Positions 1-7,895 are shown, counted from the stretch's first letter. The stretch is DNA of 16,123 nt from CAZKGE01 sp964541695 (GCA_964541695.1 CAZIRB010000047.1:1-16123), one strand, 5' to 3'. The notes: generated by a model not told the origin, from the letters alone. Translations and numbers: made by a program.

Positions 1-939
1 GTCATGATCATCTACGAGCTGATGGAGCCGTTCGCCCGGATGTACCGCGCGGAGAAGCCGTTTTTGACCACCGTGTCGCGCGCGTACAACTCGTCCGGCT
101 TCTGGTCGCCCGCCTGGGCGTCGGTAATCGTATACAGCGCGTACCCCGACGTGCGCTGGGTAGCCGTGATCCCCGTCGGCATCGCGTTCACGGTCCTGTT
201 CCTCGCGCTGCATCTGGCGGAAATGTACCTCGAGACGAAACGGCACCCGAACCGCTATCCGGACATCGCGCCCGACCCCGAAGTGACGCTCGACGCAAAG
301 CGGCTCACGCGGATGCTGCTCTTGGCGGTCGCCATGATCGGCTCGATCGTACTCGTCAACGTGACGACGGGCTGGGACCTGATGATCAGCGTGTCCGTCG
401 TCTCGCTCCTGTTCCCGCTCGTCGTCGCGCTCGTCCAGAATAAAAATCGCGAGTACCGCGCGCAGATGAAGCTGTACTACGGCGTGCAGATCGTCAAGTC
501 CCGCGACCAGGTCGCGCTGTTCATGCTGTCCGGGTTTTTGGGCAAGGCGCTCGCCGTGTCCGGCGTGGGCCAGGTTCTTTCGGGGCTGCTGCCGCCGTTT
601 TTGACGGGCTACCCCGCGCTGATGGTCGCCGCGCTGATGCTGCTGTTGATCCTGCCGGGCATGGCGGGCGTGCACCCGGCCGCGACCGGTTCGGCGATGC
701 TGGCCGCGCTCTCGCCCGCGGCGCTGGGGCTGACGCACTACACGTTCGCGCTCGCGATGCTCGTGGGGTGGCTGCTCACCATCATGATGGCGCCGTACTC
801 GGCGACGGGGCTTTTGCTCTCGACGCTGACGGGCAGGAACAACTACTACACGTCGATCGGCATCAACTGGGCGTTCTGCATCGTCTGCATCGCCGTGTTC
901 AGCCCGCTGATCGCGCTCGTCGGCCCGCTGATGGGCTGA
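1..939 (+). CDS. Polytopic membrane permease, 5' end cut by window
   Basis: The reading frame is open from the first base, and the first in-frame ATG (position 4) has no room for a ribosome-binding site, so this is most likely the C-terminal 312 codons of a longer gene. The product has about eight hydrophobic segments with a charged cytoplasmic loop near window residues 78-100 and another at about 147-160. The motifs GVHPAATGSAM and APYSATGLLLSTLTG near the C-terminus, with a final hydrophobic helix, recall the C-terminal half of ion-transporter-superfamily permeases (anion or carboxylate carriers), but I cannot name a family. Substrate unknown. It converges on the permease gene at 1204-2625, with a hairpin terminator between them. 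Membrane transporter is fairly sure; the family is a guess. Confidence 0.6.
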   Translation, partial: VMIIYELMEPFARMYRAEKPFLTTVSRAYNSSGFWSPAWASVIVYSAYPDVRWVAVIPVGIAFTVLFLALHLAEMYLETKRHPNRYPDIAPDPEVTLDAKRLTRMLLLAVAMIGSIVLVNVTTGWDLMISVSVVSLLFPLVVALVQNKNREYRAQMKLYYGVQIVKSRDQVALFMLSGFLGKALAVSGVGQVLSGLLPPFLTGYPALMVAALMLLLILPGMAGVHPAATGSAMLAALSPAALGLTHYTFALAMLVGWLLTIMMAPYSATGLLLSTLTGRNNYYTSIGINWAFCIVCIAVFSPLIALVGPLMG

Positions 940-1167
940 GGCGCGGGGGTTTGGGAAGACGACGGCCCCCGTCCCGGCGTGTCAAAAGGCCCCTGAAATT
1001 TTAAGGGCCGCGGCTCTTAACCCACGGAATCCGGCCGCGCCGGCTTTGCCGCCGCGGCGGATCGCCCCGCAGGTTCGGGTTCGGCGTGTTTTTTGCCGCC
1101 GGAAAGTCCGAAGGACGCGAGGCAAAAAGCGGTTATCCCGTCAAAAACCGGTTCTTTGACGGACTGC

Positions 1168-1195
1168 GCCGGGGGCCCAAAGCCCCCGGCTTTTT
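1168..1195 (+). terminator. Strong intrinsic terminator between convergent permease genes
   Basis: A perfect 9-bp GC stem (GCCGGGGGC at 1168-1176 and GCCCCCGGC at 1182-1190) with a 5-nt loop is followed at once by TTTTT on the plus strand. This is the textbook rho-independent form. It would stop transcripts from the permease ending at 939 and lies 8 bases beyond the stop of the convergent gene at 1204. On the minus strand the U-tract is missing directly after the hairpin, although a second small stem (GTCAAA / TTTGAC, about 1140-1160) follows, so it may work weakly in both directions. The rest of 940-1167 shows no coding signal. Confidence 0.8.
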
Positions 1196-1203
1196 CATTT
1201 TCG

Positions 1204-2625
1204 TTACAGCAGGAAGATCGACACGACGAGCCCCGCCGCAAGGCCGATCATGACCGGCACGAAGTTGCGCCGCGCCAGCTCGGTCGGGTCGACGCCGCAC
1301 ATGGCCGCGACCGGGATCACCGCCCACGGCACGCACGTGCCGCCGCCGATCCACTGCGCGCCGGACTGGCCGAGCGCGCCGAGCACGGGGATGCTGAGAT
1401 TGACCGCCTGGCCGAACGAGAGCGCCATCGAGCCGACAAGCGGCAGGCCCGAGAAGCCCGAGCCGTCGAGGCCCGTGATGCCGCCGATGATCAGCGTGAT
1501 CGGCGCGACGGCGAACTTGTTGAGCGGCACCTTGCCGGCCAGCCACCAGGCCCAGTCCATGAGCAGGCCCTGCTGGTACTCGCCGCGCAGAATCGAGCCG
1601 ATGCCGCCGCCGCCGATGAAGAAGAAGCCGCCGATGATCACGACCGGCGCGAATATCTTCATGCCGAACGCGAAGCCGTCGCGCACGTAGTCGACGACCT
1701 TCTCGAGCGCGTTCCCGAAGCTGTACTGCAAAAGCGTGCCGAGCGTCATGACCAGCATGGCCGAGCCCGTGATGATCGCCGTCGCGTCGCCGCCCTTGGC
1801 CTCGAACACGATGATGAGCGCGATGGCCAGCGCGAACACGATCGGCGTGACCCACAGCATGACGCCCGCGTTTTTATGCGTCTCGCGGAACTCCCCGCTG
1901 TCGGCCAGCGCCAGCTCGCGCTCCGCGTCGTAGCGCGCCTTGCTTTTTACCAGGTCTTTTTTCAGCACGTAGAACGCGACCGCGATGGCGATCACGCCGT
2001 TGGCCAAGAATATCGGCCAGCCCGCGCGGATGATCTCCGGCGCGCCGCCGGGCAGGTTCGCCGTGCCCGCGACGATGCCGGGCGCGCCCTGGATGACCGC
2101 GTCGAACGCGAACGCGAAGCCGTGGCCGAACAGGTTCATCGCAATCGCCGCGCCGATGGCCGGCAGCCCCGCGCGGATCGCAATCGGGCAGAGCAGGCCG
2201 CCGATGAGCGCCACGGCCGGGGACGGCCAGATCAGGGTCGTAACGACGAACATCGCCACGCCGAGCGTGAAGAACGCGCCCGTCGGGCTCTTCATCAGCT
2301 TCGCCATCGGATCCATGATCAGCTTGTCCGTGCCCATGTCCGCCATCTGCTTCGACATGGCCACCATCATCGCGATCGTGGCGATGATGCCGAAGAACTC
2401 GCTGCCGGCGAACACGAGCGCGTTGTAGTTGGCCTGCAGGCCGCCGGAGAGAATTTTGAGCGCGCCGTCGCCGGGCGCGGCGTTCATGGCCGCGGCGGCG
2501 ATGCCGAGCGCGAGCGTGAACACGATGCACGGGATGACCGTGTCCTTGCGCGCGATCATGCAGCCGAGCACGACCAACACGCCGATGAGGTAGATGTAGT
2601 GGAGAATGTTGAGTGTGATGTCCAT
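1204..2625 (-). CDS. Twelve-helix-type permease, ion-transporter-like
   Basis: This encodes a 473-aa integral membrane protein with about 11-12 hydrophobic segments (clear ones near residues 8-28, 30-48, 77-92, 116-150, 153-175, 203-222, 257-275, 283-300, 324-345, 372-386 and 456-473). A charged cytoplasmic loop at about 223-253 splits it into two halves. Gly/Pro-rich re-entrant-like stretches, TLIWPSPAVALIGG and GLDGSGFSGLPLVGS, sit at matching places in the two halves, as in carboxylate or gluconate symporters of the ion-transporter superfamily. The exact family and substrate are not recognised. The ATG at 2625 is preceded by a purine-rich GGGAAGGACGGGACGG stretch. The gene follows the Fur-family gene by 142 bp and may have its own promoter. 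An import role for the substrate of the nearby catabolic cluster is possible but unproven. Confidence 0.65.
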   Translation of the reverse strand: MDITLNILHYIYLIGVLVVLGCMIARKDTVIPCIVFTLALGIAAAAMNAAPGDGALKILSGGLQANYNALVFAGSEFFGIIATIAMMVAMSKQMADMGTDKLIMDPMAKLMKSPTGAFFTLGVAMFVVTTLIWPSPAVALIGGLLCPIAIRAGLPAIGAAIAMNLFGHGFAFAFDAVIQGAPGIVAGTANLPGGAPEIIRAGWPIFLANGVIAIAVAFYVLKKDLVKSKARYDAERELALADSGEFRETHKNAGVMLWVTPIVFALAIALIIVFEAKGGDATAIITGSAMLVMTLGTLLQYSFGNALEKVVDYVRDGFAFGMKIFAPVVIIGGFFFIGGGGIGSILRGEYQQGLLMDWAWWLAGKVPLNKFAVAPITLIIGGITGLDGSGFSGLPLVGSMALSFGQAVNLSIPVLGALGQSGAQWIGGGTCVPWAVIPVAAMCGVDPTELARRNFVPVMIGLAAGLVVSIFLL

Positions 2626-2767
2626 CCGTCCCGTCCTTCCCAGTTTATTGTGTGTACCGCGCCGCCGCTCCCCTCCTCAAACCGGCGGACGCGCTGCCGG
2701 GGCCCTTCCGGCGCTCCATGTCCCCATTTCGCCGGCCGCGCCGGACGATTTCATGAAGCGCCGAAGT

Positions 2768-3196
2768 TTATTCGCCGCGCACGCCGCGCAGCGCAAGCTC
2801 ATTCGCGCGGCACTTGGGGCAGAGCCCGTAAAACTCGAGATACCGGTGCTCGATCTCGTACCCCGTGCGCTTCTCCAGCTCCGTCTCGAGTCCCTCGACC
2901 GACAACCCCCGAACCTCCACGCGCGCCTGGCACACGCGGCAGATCAGCACCATGCGCGTCTCCGGCGTCGACGCGGCAAACCGCGCCGCGCCCTGCGCGG
3001 ACTCGATCTTTGTGGCGTACCCGAGCTCGATCATACGGTCGAGGTTTCGGTACACGGTGGTCAGCGCCATGTTCGGGCACTCGAGCTGGCAGATCCTGAG
3101 GATCTGGTCCGCGGTCAGCGGCTCCGGCTTGGCGCCCAAAATATCGAGCAGCTTGCGGCGCTGCCGGGTCCTTCTTAAATTGGTATCCTCCGCCAT
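2768..3196 (-). CDS. Fur-family metalloregulator with altered metal ligands
   Basis: This is a 142-aa protein of normal Fur/PerR/Zur length. The N-terminal winged helix includes the recognition-helix signature TTVYRNLDRM (residues 46-55). The C-terminal domain has two CxxC pairs, C86/C89 (CRVC) and C126/C129 (CPKC), that would form the structural zinc site. H117, in the EHRYLEFYG segment, is also kept. The His-rich stretch that normally precedes the first CxxC in Fur, PerR and Zur is replaced by STPETRMVLIC, so regulatory metal ligands appear to be missing. The start is backed by an AGGGGGG Shine-Dalgarno site. It begins 12 bp after the stop of the gene at 3209-3733, so the two are probably co-transcribed. 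Family assignment is firm; the signal sensed is unknown. Confidence 0.85.
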   Translation of the reverse strand: MAEDTNLRRTRQRRKLLDILGAKPEPLTADQILRICQLECPNMALTTVYRNLDRMIELGYATKIESAQGAARFAASTPETRMVLICRVCQARVEVRGLSVEGLETELEKRTGYEIEHRYLEFYGLCPKCRANELALRGVRGE

Positions 3197-3208
3197 CGAA
3201 TTCCCCCC

Positions 3209-3733
3209 TCAGCGGCCGATGACGCGGTTTTGACGCAGCGATTTTTCCGCGCGCGCGGTCAGCGCGCCCTTCGGCAGGCGCCGGACGATCCGTCCGAGCA
3301 GCTCGCGGTAGCGCTCGAGCGCGCCGGTGAGCACGATTTTCTGCTTCGGCGAGACGGCGGACACGAGCGCGTATTTCCTGCCCGGCGAAAACAGCGCGGT
3401 CACATCGCGCATCTGGCCGATCTCGGCAAACGGGATCTCGACCGTCTTCTTCCAGCGCCACGCGCCCGTCTCCCAGACCACGCCGTCCTTCGTCAAAGTT
3501 ACGCTCTGGCGCGAATCCTGCCACAGGACCCACAGGAAATACAGCACGGCCGGGATCAGCGCGGCAAATATCAGCGGGAAGCCGCCTGTCCACGCGTTTT
3601 TGTCGAGATACGTAACAGGCAAAAGCGCGGCAAGGACCGCCACGTCGACGATGAGCAGTACGCGCACGCGCCGCATGTAGCGGTACACGTTCTTCTCCGC
3701 CTGTTCGCGCGCCCGTTTCGTAGTCGACGGCAT
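3209..3733 (-). CDS. Two-TM membrane protein with PH-like C-terminal domain
   Basis: This encodes a 174-aa protein. It has a short basic cytoplasmic N-terminus (about residues 1-23), two hydrophobic helices (about 24-43 and 51-71), and then a soluble part. That part starts with the beta-strand-rich pattern SVTLTKDGVVWETG and continues through VEIPFAEIGQMRDV, which is the look of a bacterial PH (bPH/DUF304-type) or YcxB-like domain. The C-terminus is basic. The ATG at 3733 has an upstream GGAGGGAGAGGG ribosome-binding site. It is the first gene of a likely operon with the Fur-family regulator. The function is not known; the PH-like call is from strand pattern only. Confidence 0.6.
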   Translation of the reverse strand: MPSTTKRAREQAEKNVYRYMRRVRVLLIVDVAVLAALLPVTYLDKNAWTGGFPLIFAALIPAVLYFLWVLWQDSRQSVTLTKDGVVWETGAWRWKKTVEIPFAEIGQMRDVTALFSPGRKYALVSAVSPKQKIVLTGALERYRELLGRIVRRLPKGALTARAEKSLRQNRVIGR

Positions 3734-3830
3734 ATGCCCTCTCCCTCCGCATGCGCGCCGCGCTAAAGCTTGCCGCCGCGGCGCCTTTTTCTAGTATTCT
3801 CCGGCAAAAGCGTTTCCATAGGCCCGGCAC

Positions 3831-3871
3831 GCAAAGCGGCGCGGGTTTCGCCCGCCCGCGCCGCGCTTTGC
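3831..3871 (-). terminator. GC-rich hairpin at the 3' end of the por operon
   Basis: The arms GCAAAGCGGCGCGGG (3831-3845) and CCCGCGCCGCGCTTTGC (3855-3871) pair along 15 bp with a 2-nt bulge and a 9-nt loop. The hairpin begins 18 bases downstream of the stop codon of the last por gene (3889) on the minus strand. No U-tract follows directly, so it is either a weak terminator or an mRNA 3'-end stabiliser. Confidence 0.5.
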
Positions 3872-3888
3872 CCCAAAGCAGGAACCCG

Positions 3889-4818
3889 TTACCGGCAGCG
3901 CTTGAGCAGCTCCTCCCAGCGCCTGTCGACCTCTTTTTGATACAGCTCGAGCGTCCACTCGTTGCCGGGCTTGAACAGATGCTTGAAGCGCCCCTGCGTC
4001 TTGAGGAACTCCTCGATGGGCAGCTTCTTCTTCGGCTCGTAGGTCAGCTGCCACGCGCCCTCGACGACCTCGAACATCGGCCAGTAGCAGGTCTCGACCG
4101 CCATCTTGCAGATGTGCAGCACCTCCTCGGACTCGTACCGCCAGCCGCGCGGGCAGGGCGCCATGATGTTGAGGAACGCCGGGCCCTCCGTGTAGATGGC
4201 GCGCTCCGACTTTTTGTGCAGGTCGGAGAGGTTGCCGATGAGCGTCGTCTGCGCCACGTACGGGATGTTGTGGTCCGCGATGATCGCCGCCAGGTCCTTG
4301 CGGTACTGCGGCTTGCCCTGCGAGAGCTTGCCGACGGGCGTCGTCGTCGTGTCCGCGAACATCGGCGTGGCCGAGGAGCGCTGGGTGCCCGTGTTCATGT
4401 ACGCGCCGTTGTCGTAGCAGACGTACACGAGGTCGTGGCCGCGCTCCATGGCGCCGGAGAGCGACTGGAAGCCGATGTCGTACGTGCCGCCGTCGCCGCC
4501 GAACGCGATGAACTTGTAGTTATCGGCAAGCTTGCCCTGCTTTTTGAGCGAGTGGTAGGCCGTCTCCACGCCGGACAGCGTCGCCGCGGCGTTTTCAAAC
4601 GCGGTGTGGATATAGGAATCCTCCCACGCGGTATACGGATACATAAACGTCGAGACCTCGAGGCAGCAGGTCGCGTTGACGACGACCGCCTCGTCCTCCT
4701 CGTGCAGTCCGCGCAGCACGTTGCGCACCGCGATCGCTCCGCCGCAGCCCGCGCACATGCGGTGGCCGGGCGCGAAACGTTCGCGCTTATTCATGGTTTC
4801 CTTGAAATTATAAGCCAT
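3889..4818 (-). CDS. porB: Pyruvate/2-oxoacid:ferredoxin oxidoreductase, beta subunit (TPP-binding)
   Basis: The 309-aa protein is the length usual for the beta subunit of four-subunit 2-oxoacid:ferredoxin oxidoreductases. The TPP/Mg binding motif GDGGTYDIG (108-116) is followed by CYDNGAYMNTG with N137. The cluster cysteines typical of PorB are present: C22 and C25 (MCAGCGG), C51/C52, and C222 (APCPRGW). With the alpha subunit it decarboxylates a 2-oxoacid, transfers the acyl group to CoA and reduces ferredoxin. It is the last gene of the operon, 13 bp after the alpha gene, with a strong AGGAGGGCAGGAG ribosome-binding site. The pattern fits pyruvate as substrate best, but a related 2-oxoacid cannot be excluded. 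Confidence 0.93.
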   Translation of the reverse strand: MAYNFKETMNKRERFAPGHRMCAGCGGAIAVRNVLRGLHEEDEAVVVNATCCLEVSTFMYPYTAWEDSYIHTAFENAAATLSGVETAYHSLKKQGKLADNYKFIAFGGDGGTYDIGFQSLSGAMERGHDLVYVCYDNGAYMNTGTQRSSATPMFADTTTTPVGKLSQGKPQYRKDLAAIIADHNIPYVAQTTLIGNLSDLHKKSERAIYTEGPAFLNIMAPCPRGWRYESEEVLHICKMAVETCYWPMFEVVEGAWQLTYEPKKKLPIEEFLKTQGRFKHLFKPGNEWTLELYQKEVDRRWEELLKRCR

Positions 4819-4831
4819 TCTCCTGCCCTCC

Positions 4832-6013
4832 TTACTCGCGCACGCTCAGATAGCGGTACGGTTCGCCGGCGTCGCCGGTCTTTGCGACCTCGACCATGTC
4901 GGTAAACGCCTGCTCTAGGTCCTCGACGCGCACGTCGCGGCCGCCGAGGCCGTAGATGTAGTTGACGGTCTTAGCACGGCTCCCCGCCACGAGCAGCGCG
5001 CCGCGCACCTCGGCCCCGAGCGGGCCGCCGCAGCCGTTGAAGCTCTCCGCGCGGTCCATGATCGCGATCGCGCTAAGGCCGCTGAGCGCCTCTGCGATCT
5101 CCTCGGCGGGGAACGGCCTAAACAGCCGGATCTTGAGCAGGCCCGCCTTGACGCCCTTTTGACGCAGCGCGTCGACGGCGTCCTTGCCGGTGCCGGCCGC
5201 GGAGTTGATGATCACCATGCCGATCTCGGCGTCGTCGAGCTTATAGGCCTCGAACAGGCCGTAGCTGCGGCCGGAGATCTTGGTAAACTCCTTGGCCACG
5301 TCGAGCGCGACCTTCTTGGCGTTCGTCATGCCCTGCGCCTGCGCGCGCTTGTGCTCCATGTAGTACGCGGGCGTGGCGTACGCGCCGAGCGCGAGCGGCT
5401 CGCCCTTTTTCAGCAGGTACTCCGCGGGCTTATAGGCGCCGACGAAGGCCTTGACCTTGTCGTCCTCGATCATCTCGATGTTCTCGACCGCGTGCGACGT
5501 GATGAAGCCGTCCTGGCAGACCATGACGGGCAGCAATACGTCCGGATGCTCGCCGATGCGGAAGGCCTGGATCATGTTGTCGTAGGCCTCCTGGTTGTTC
5601 TCGCTGTAGATCTGGATCCAGCCCGCGTCGCGCGCGCCCATGCTGTCGCTGTGGTCGGCGTTGATGTTGATCGGGCCGGTGAGCGCGCGGTTGACGCACG
5701 CGATCACGATCGGCAGGCGGCTCGACGCCGCCACGTACAGCATCTCGAACATATACGCAAGTCCCGCGCTCGACGTGGCGGTCACCGTGCGCGCGCCGGC
5801 CGCCTGGGAGCCGATGCACGCGCTCATCGCGCTGTGCTCGCTCTCGACCGGAACGAACTCCGTGTCCACCCTGCCGTCGGCGACGAAGGACGAGAAATAC
5901 TGCGGGATCTCCGTCGAGGGCGTGATCGGGAACGCGGCCATGACGTCCGGGTTCACCTGGCGCAGCGCGTTGGCGACGGCCTCGTTGCCGGAAAGACGGT
6001 CCTTGATAGCCAT
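4832..6013 (-). CDS. porA: Pyruvate/2-oxoacid:ferredoxin oxidoreductase, alpha subunit
   Basis: The 393-aa protein begins with the alpha-subunit signature GNEAVANALRQVNPDVMAAF followed by PITPSTEI, the Thr/Pro loop that lies at the TPP and substrate site. The ESEHSAMSACIGSQAAGARTVTATS region and the DSMGARDAGWIQIYSENNQE region are typical of the pyruvate-type alpha subunit. A C-terminal domain II (about residues 260-393, with RLFRPFPAEEI) is complete. Its ATG overlaps the stop codon of the delta gene by one base (TAATG), which implies translational coupling. Together with beta, gamma and delta it forms the oxygen-sensitive oxidoreductase that feeds ferredoxin and acyl-CoA to energy metabolism. 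Confidence 0.93.
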   Translation of the reverse strand: MAIKDRLSGNEAVANALRQVNPDVMAAFPITPSTEIPQYFSSFVADGRVDTEFVPVESEHSAMSACIGSQAAGARTVTATSSAGLAYMFEMLYVAASSRLPIVIACVNRALTGPININADHSDSMGARDAGWIQIYSENNQEAYDNMIQAFRIGEHPDVLLPVMVCQDGFITSHAVENIEMIEDDKVKAFVGAYKPAEYLLKKGEPLALGAYATPAYYMEHKRAQAQGMTNAKKVALDVAKEFTKISGRSYGLFEAYKLDDAEIGMVIINSAAGTGKDAVDALRQKGVKAGLLKIRLFRPFPAEEIAEALSGLSAIAIMDRAESFNGCGGPLGAEVRGALLVAGSRAKTVNYIYGLGGRDVRVEDLEQAFTDMVEVAKTGDAGEPYRYLSVRE

Positions 6014-6327
6014 TATTCCTTCCCTCCTTTGTGCATGACGATCGCGTTAAACGGGCAGGCCTTGGCGCAGATGCCGCAGCCCTTGCAATGCTCAAAGTCG
6101 AAGTCGAGGCGCTTGCCGTCCTTCATCGGGATCGAGCTGTCCGGGCACACCGGCACGCAGAGCAGACACTGCGTGCACTTGTCGGCGATAAACTCCGGCA
6201 CGTCCACGCGCCACTCGCCCGTCATAACCTCGCGGCTCGTGCCGCCGCCGGTCACGCCCGCGCCGGGACGCGTGTCCTGCCAGCGGATCGACTCGGAATA
6301 CGCTTCTGTTACTCTCTTGTTCGACAT
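6013..6327 (-). CDS. porD: 2-oxoacid:ferredoxin oxidoreductase delta subunit, 2x[4Fe-4S] ferredoxin
   Basis: The 104-aa protein holds two perfect CxxCxxCxxxCP motifs at C51/54/57/61 and C81/84/87/91, each binding one [4Fe-4S] cluster. A roughly 45-residue N-terminal extension precedes the domain, as in delta subunits of four-subunit enzymes. It relays electrons from the TPP-side cluster of the beta subunit to external ferredoxin. The gene starts directly after the gamma gene stop (6328) and overlaps the alpha start by one base. Confidence 0.93.
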   Translation of the reverse strand: MSNKRVTEAYSESIRWQDTRPGAGVTGGGTSREVMTGEWRVDVPEFIADKCTQCLLCVPVCPDSSIPMKDGKRLDFDFEHCKGCGICAKACPFNAIVMHKGGKE

Positions 6328-6891
6328 TTACCGCACCTCCTCGAGCGCCATGGACAGCGCCTTCATGTTGCCCTCGATGACCTCGGGCTTCGACGCAAAC
6401 TTATGCTTGAACGACGCGCGCATCTCCTCGAGGAACTCGTCCTCGGGCATGAATCCGCTCGTCTTGACGATGGCGGCCAGCATCGGCGTGTTCGGAAAAT
6501 ATCGGCCGAGCGCCGCGATCGAAACCTTGCGCGCGTCGATGACGTGCACGCGGCCCGCGTAGCCGTTGAGCTTGGGCAAAATCTCCTCCTTGCTCTTTTC
6601 CGTGTTGACCACGACCGCGCCTTCCTTCTTGAGCCCCTTCGTCACGTCCACCGCGTCGAGCAGCGTCTCGTCGACGACCACGACGTAGTCGGGCTCGTAG
6701 ATGTTGCTGTGTACGCGGATGGGCGTATCGCTGATCCGGTTATACGCGGTGATGGGCGCGCCCATACGCTCCGGACCGTACTCCGGGAACCCCTGCACGT
6801 ACTTGCCGGTGTTGAACGCAACGTCGGCGAGCAACAGCGCCGCCGTCTTGGCGCCCTGTCCGCCTCTGCCATGCCAACGAATTTCTATCAT
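6328..6891 (-). CDS. porC: 2-oxoacid:ferredoxin oxidoreductase gamma subunit
   Basis: The 187-aa protein opens with HGRGGQGAKTAALLLADVAF (residues 7-26), the glycine-rich signature of gamma subunits that contact the CoA site. It continues with GFPEYGPERMGAPITAYNRI and the YFPNTPMLAAIVK segment, all typical of the family, and the length is normal. It is the first gene of the porCDAB operon. The ATG at 6891 follows GAAGGAGGACAAGCAGA, a good ribosome-binding site. It is transcribed divergently from the FCD-type regulator at 7150, and an operator-like palindrome lies between the two, so the operon is probably under that regulator's control. Confidence 0.93.
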   Translation of the reverse strand: MIEIRWHGRGGQGAKTAALLLADVAFNTGKYVQGFPEYGPERMGAPITAYNRISDTPIRVHSNIYEPDYVVVVDETLLDAVDVTKGLKKEGAVVVNTEKSKEEILPKLNGYAGRVHVIDARKVSIAALGRYFPNTPMLAAIVKTSGFMPEDEFLEEMRASFKHKFASKPEVIEGNMKALSMALEEVR

Positions 6892-6942
6892 TCTGCTTGT
6901 CCTCCTTCGGCACTTTTACTAGTCCGATTTTTTCGCGTAAAT

Positions 6943-6971
6943 ATCATATATACCCTGAAATCACGCTAAGT
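6943..6971 (-). promoter_or_regulatory. Weak candidate promoter for the porCDAB operon
   Basis: On the minus strand a TATGAT hexamer (6948 to 6943) is the best -10 box upstream of the por operon, about 50 bases before the start codon. At a 17-base spacing the upstream hexamer is ACTTAG, a poor -35. An AT-rich TATATATGATAT stretch surrounds it. The poor -35 would suit a promoter that needs an activator. Confidence 0.35.
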
Positions 6972-7037
6972 GTAGCACGCCCTCTCCACGAAAAACAACC
7001 CCTGTTTGCAAGGAAAACGCAAAAAAGCAACATTTTG

Positions 7038-7052
7038 CTCATCAATGATGAG
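7038..7052. promoter_or_regulatory. Operator-like palindrome, copy 1 (divergent region)
   Basis: CTCATCA-A-TGATGAG is a perfect 7-bp inverted repeat around a single central base. It ends 4 bases before the -35 box of the regulator promoter and lies about 145 bases upstream of the por start. The same core recurs at 7931-7949 and nowhere else that I found in the window. Size, symmetry and a one-base centre fit the operators of dimeric FCD/GntR-family regulators, although the usual TGGT..ACCA core of FadR-like proteins is not seen. Confidence 0.75.
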
Positions 7053-7056
7053 GAAT

Positions 7057-7085
7057 TTGCTAATGCCAGGAAAAATATTTATAAT
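7057..7085 (+). promoter_or_regulatory. Sigma-70 type promoter of the FCD regulator
   Basis: TTGCTA (7057-7062) and a perfect TATAAT (7080-7085) are separated by exactly 17 bases. Transcription would begin near 7092 and leave a leader of about 58 bases before the GTG start at 7150. The operator palindrome at 7038-7052 abuts the -35 box, which suggests autoregulation. Confidence 0.65.
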
Positions 7086-7137
7086 TTTCCCGCCGCCCTT
7101 GCATTTGACATGCATCTGTGCTATCGTAATCGTGTAT

Positions 7138-7141
7138 GAGG
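7138..7141 (+). promoter_or_regulatory. Ribosome-binding site deciding the GTG start of the FCD regulator
   Basis: GAGG lies 8 nt before GTG 7150. Earlier in-frame starts (7006, 7048 region) lie upstream of or inside the promoter and would encode a stretch unlike any winged helix, so they are rejected. Confidence 0.5.
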
Positions 7142-7149
7142 TATGGGGT

Positions 7150-7887
7150 GTGCTGACGCAGAGAGAAGACCATGAGTTTCGCCTTTTGACCATTCTTTTC
7201 GGTTCCGAACAGCCGGTCGGTTCGGTCATGCTGAGCCTCCTGCTCGAGGAACAGCACCACCCCATCAGCTCCGCGACGATCGGGCGGCTCTTAAGCGAGT
7301 TCGATCACCGCGGCTACACGATCAAACACGGCTACCGCGGCCGCACGCTCACGAGCGCCGGCGAGACAAGGCTGGCGGAGCTGACGAACATGCGGGACCT
7401 TTCGGAGTTCTCCGACAAGTTCCACCGCTCGGTCGACGTCGGCAGCCAGCGAAATCTCATCGACATTCTGACCGCGCGGCGCGGCATCGAGCGCGAGATG
7501 GTCCGTTTGGCGGCGATCAACGCCACCGAGGAGGACCTGCGCAATATCCGCGAGACGTTTGAGCTGCAGACGCAGGACGCCGAGGGCGACAAGCTCTCCG
7601 CGGAGTACGACATCGCATTTCATCGCGCCATCGCGGCGGCGAGCAAGAATCCCGTGCTTGCCGCGGCCTTCGATTTCATCTGGCAGAACGGCAAGTTCTC
7701 GCCCGTGATGGAATATATCCGGACCTACGTGGGGGGCGTTTTGACGGTGGATCACAAGAGCATCCTGACCGCCCTCGAAAAGCACGATTCCGCGGAGGCG
7801 GAGCGAAGGATGGTGCACCATATCGAGAGCCTGATCAACGACGTTGACAGGTACTGGAGCCTGGCAGAGAACGGTAAGAGCGAATAA
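7150..7887 (+). CDS. FCD-domain transcriptional regulator (GntR/FadR C-terminal type)
   Basis: From the GTG at 7150 this encodes 245 aa. Residues 1 to about 75 form a winged-helix-like segment (ISSATIGRLLSEFDHRGY, then the YRGRTLT wing) that is not the standard GntR helix-turn-helix. Residues 85-240 are an all-helical FCD ligand domain with the expected metal-site residues: D154 and H158 in YDIAFHRAI, H202 in VDHKSIL, and H223/H224 in MVHHIESL. The protein could be read from further upstream, but only 7150 lies downstream of the TATAAT promoter with a suitable GAGG site (7138-7141, 8-nt spacing); a GTG at 7132 is the alternative. It is divergent from porCDAB and upstream of the plus-strand cluster. 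The palindromes on both sides suggest it regulates both. Confidence 0.82.
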   Translation: MLTQREDHEFRLLTILFGSEQPVGSVMLSLLLEEQHHPISSATIGRLLSEFDHRGYTIKHGYRGRTLTSAGETRLAELTNMRDLSEFSDKFHRSVDVGSQRNLIDILTARRGIEREMVRLAAINATEEDLRNIRETFELQTQDAEGDKLSAEYDIAFHRAIAAASKNPVLAAAFDFIWQNGKFSPVMEYIRTYVGGVLTVDHKSILTALEKHDSAEAERRMVHHIESLINDVDRYWSLAENGKSE

Positions 7888-7895
7888 AGGCGGAA

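Noticed and set aside
1093..3099. A 668-codon open frame on the plus strand
   Set aside because: It is antisense to the permease and Fur-family genes; the product is an Arg/Ala/Asp/His-rich string without domains.
3755..3791. Hairpin GCGCCGCG/CGCGGCGC followed by TTTTT on the plus strand
   Set aside because: It has terminator form, but no plus-strand gene lies upstream; it sits in the leader of the minus-strand gene at 3733, where no U-tract follows. Probably a by-product of GC-rich sequence.
7105..7110. Perfect TTGACA -35 hexamer before the regulator
   Set aside because: No acceptable -10 at 16-18 bases (AATCGT or TAATCG); the TTGCTA/TATAAT pair upstream is better. It may still be a minor start.
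7006..7149. N-terminal extension of the FCD regulator
   Set aside because: The extension would cover the promoter with the perfect TATAAT and does not look like a winged helix; GTG 7150 has a ribosome-binding site.
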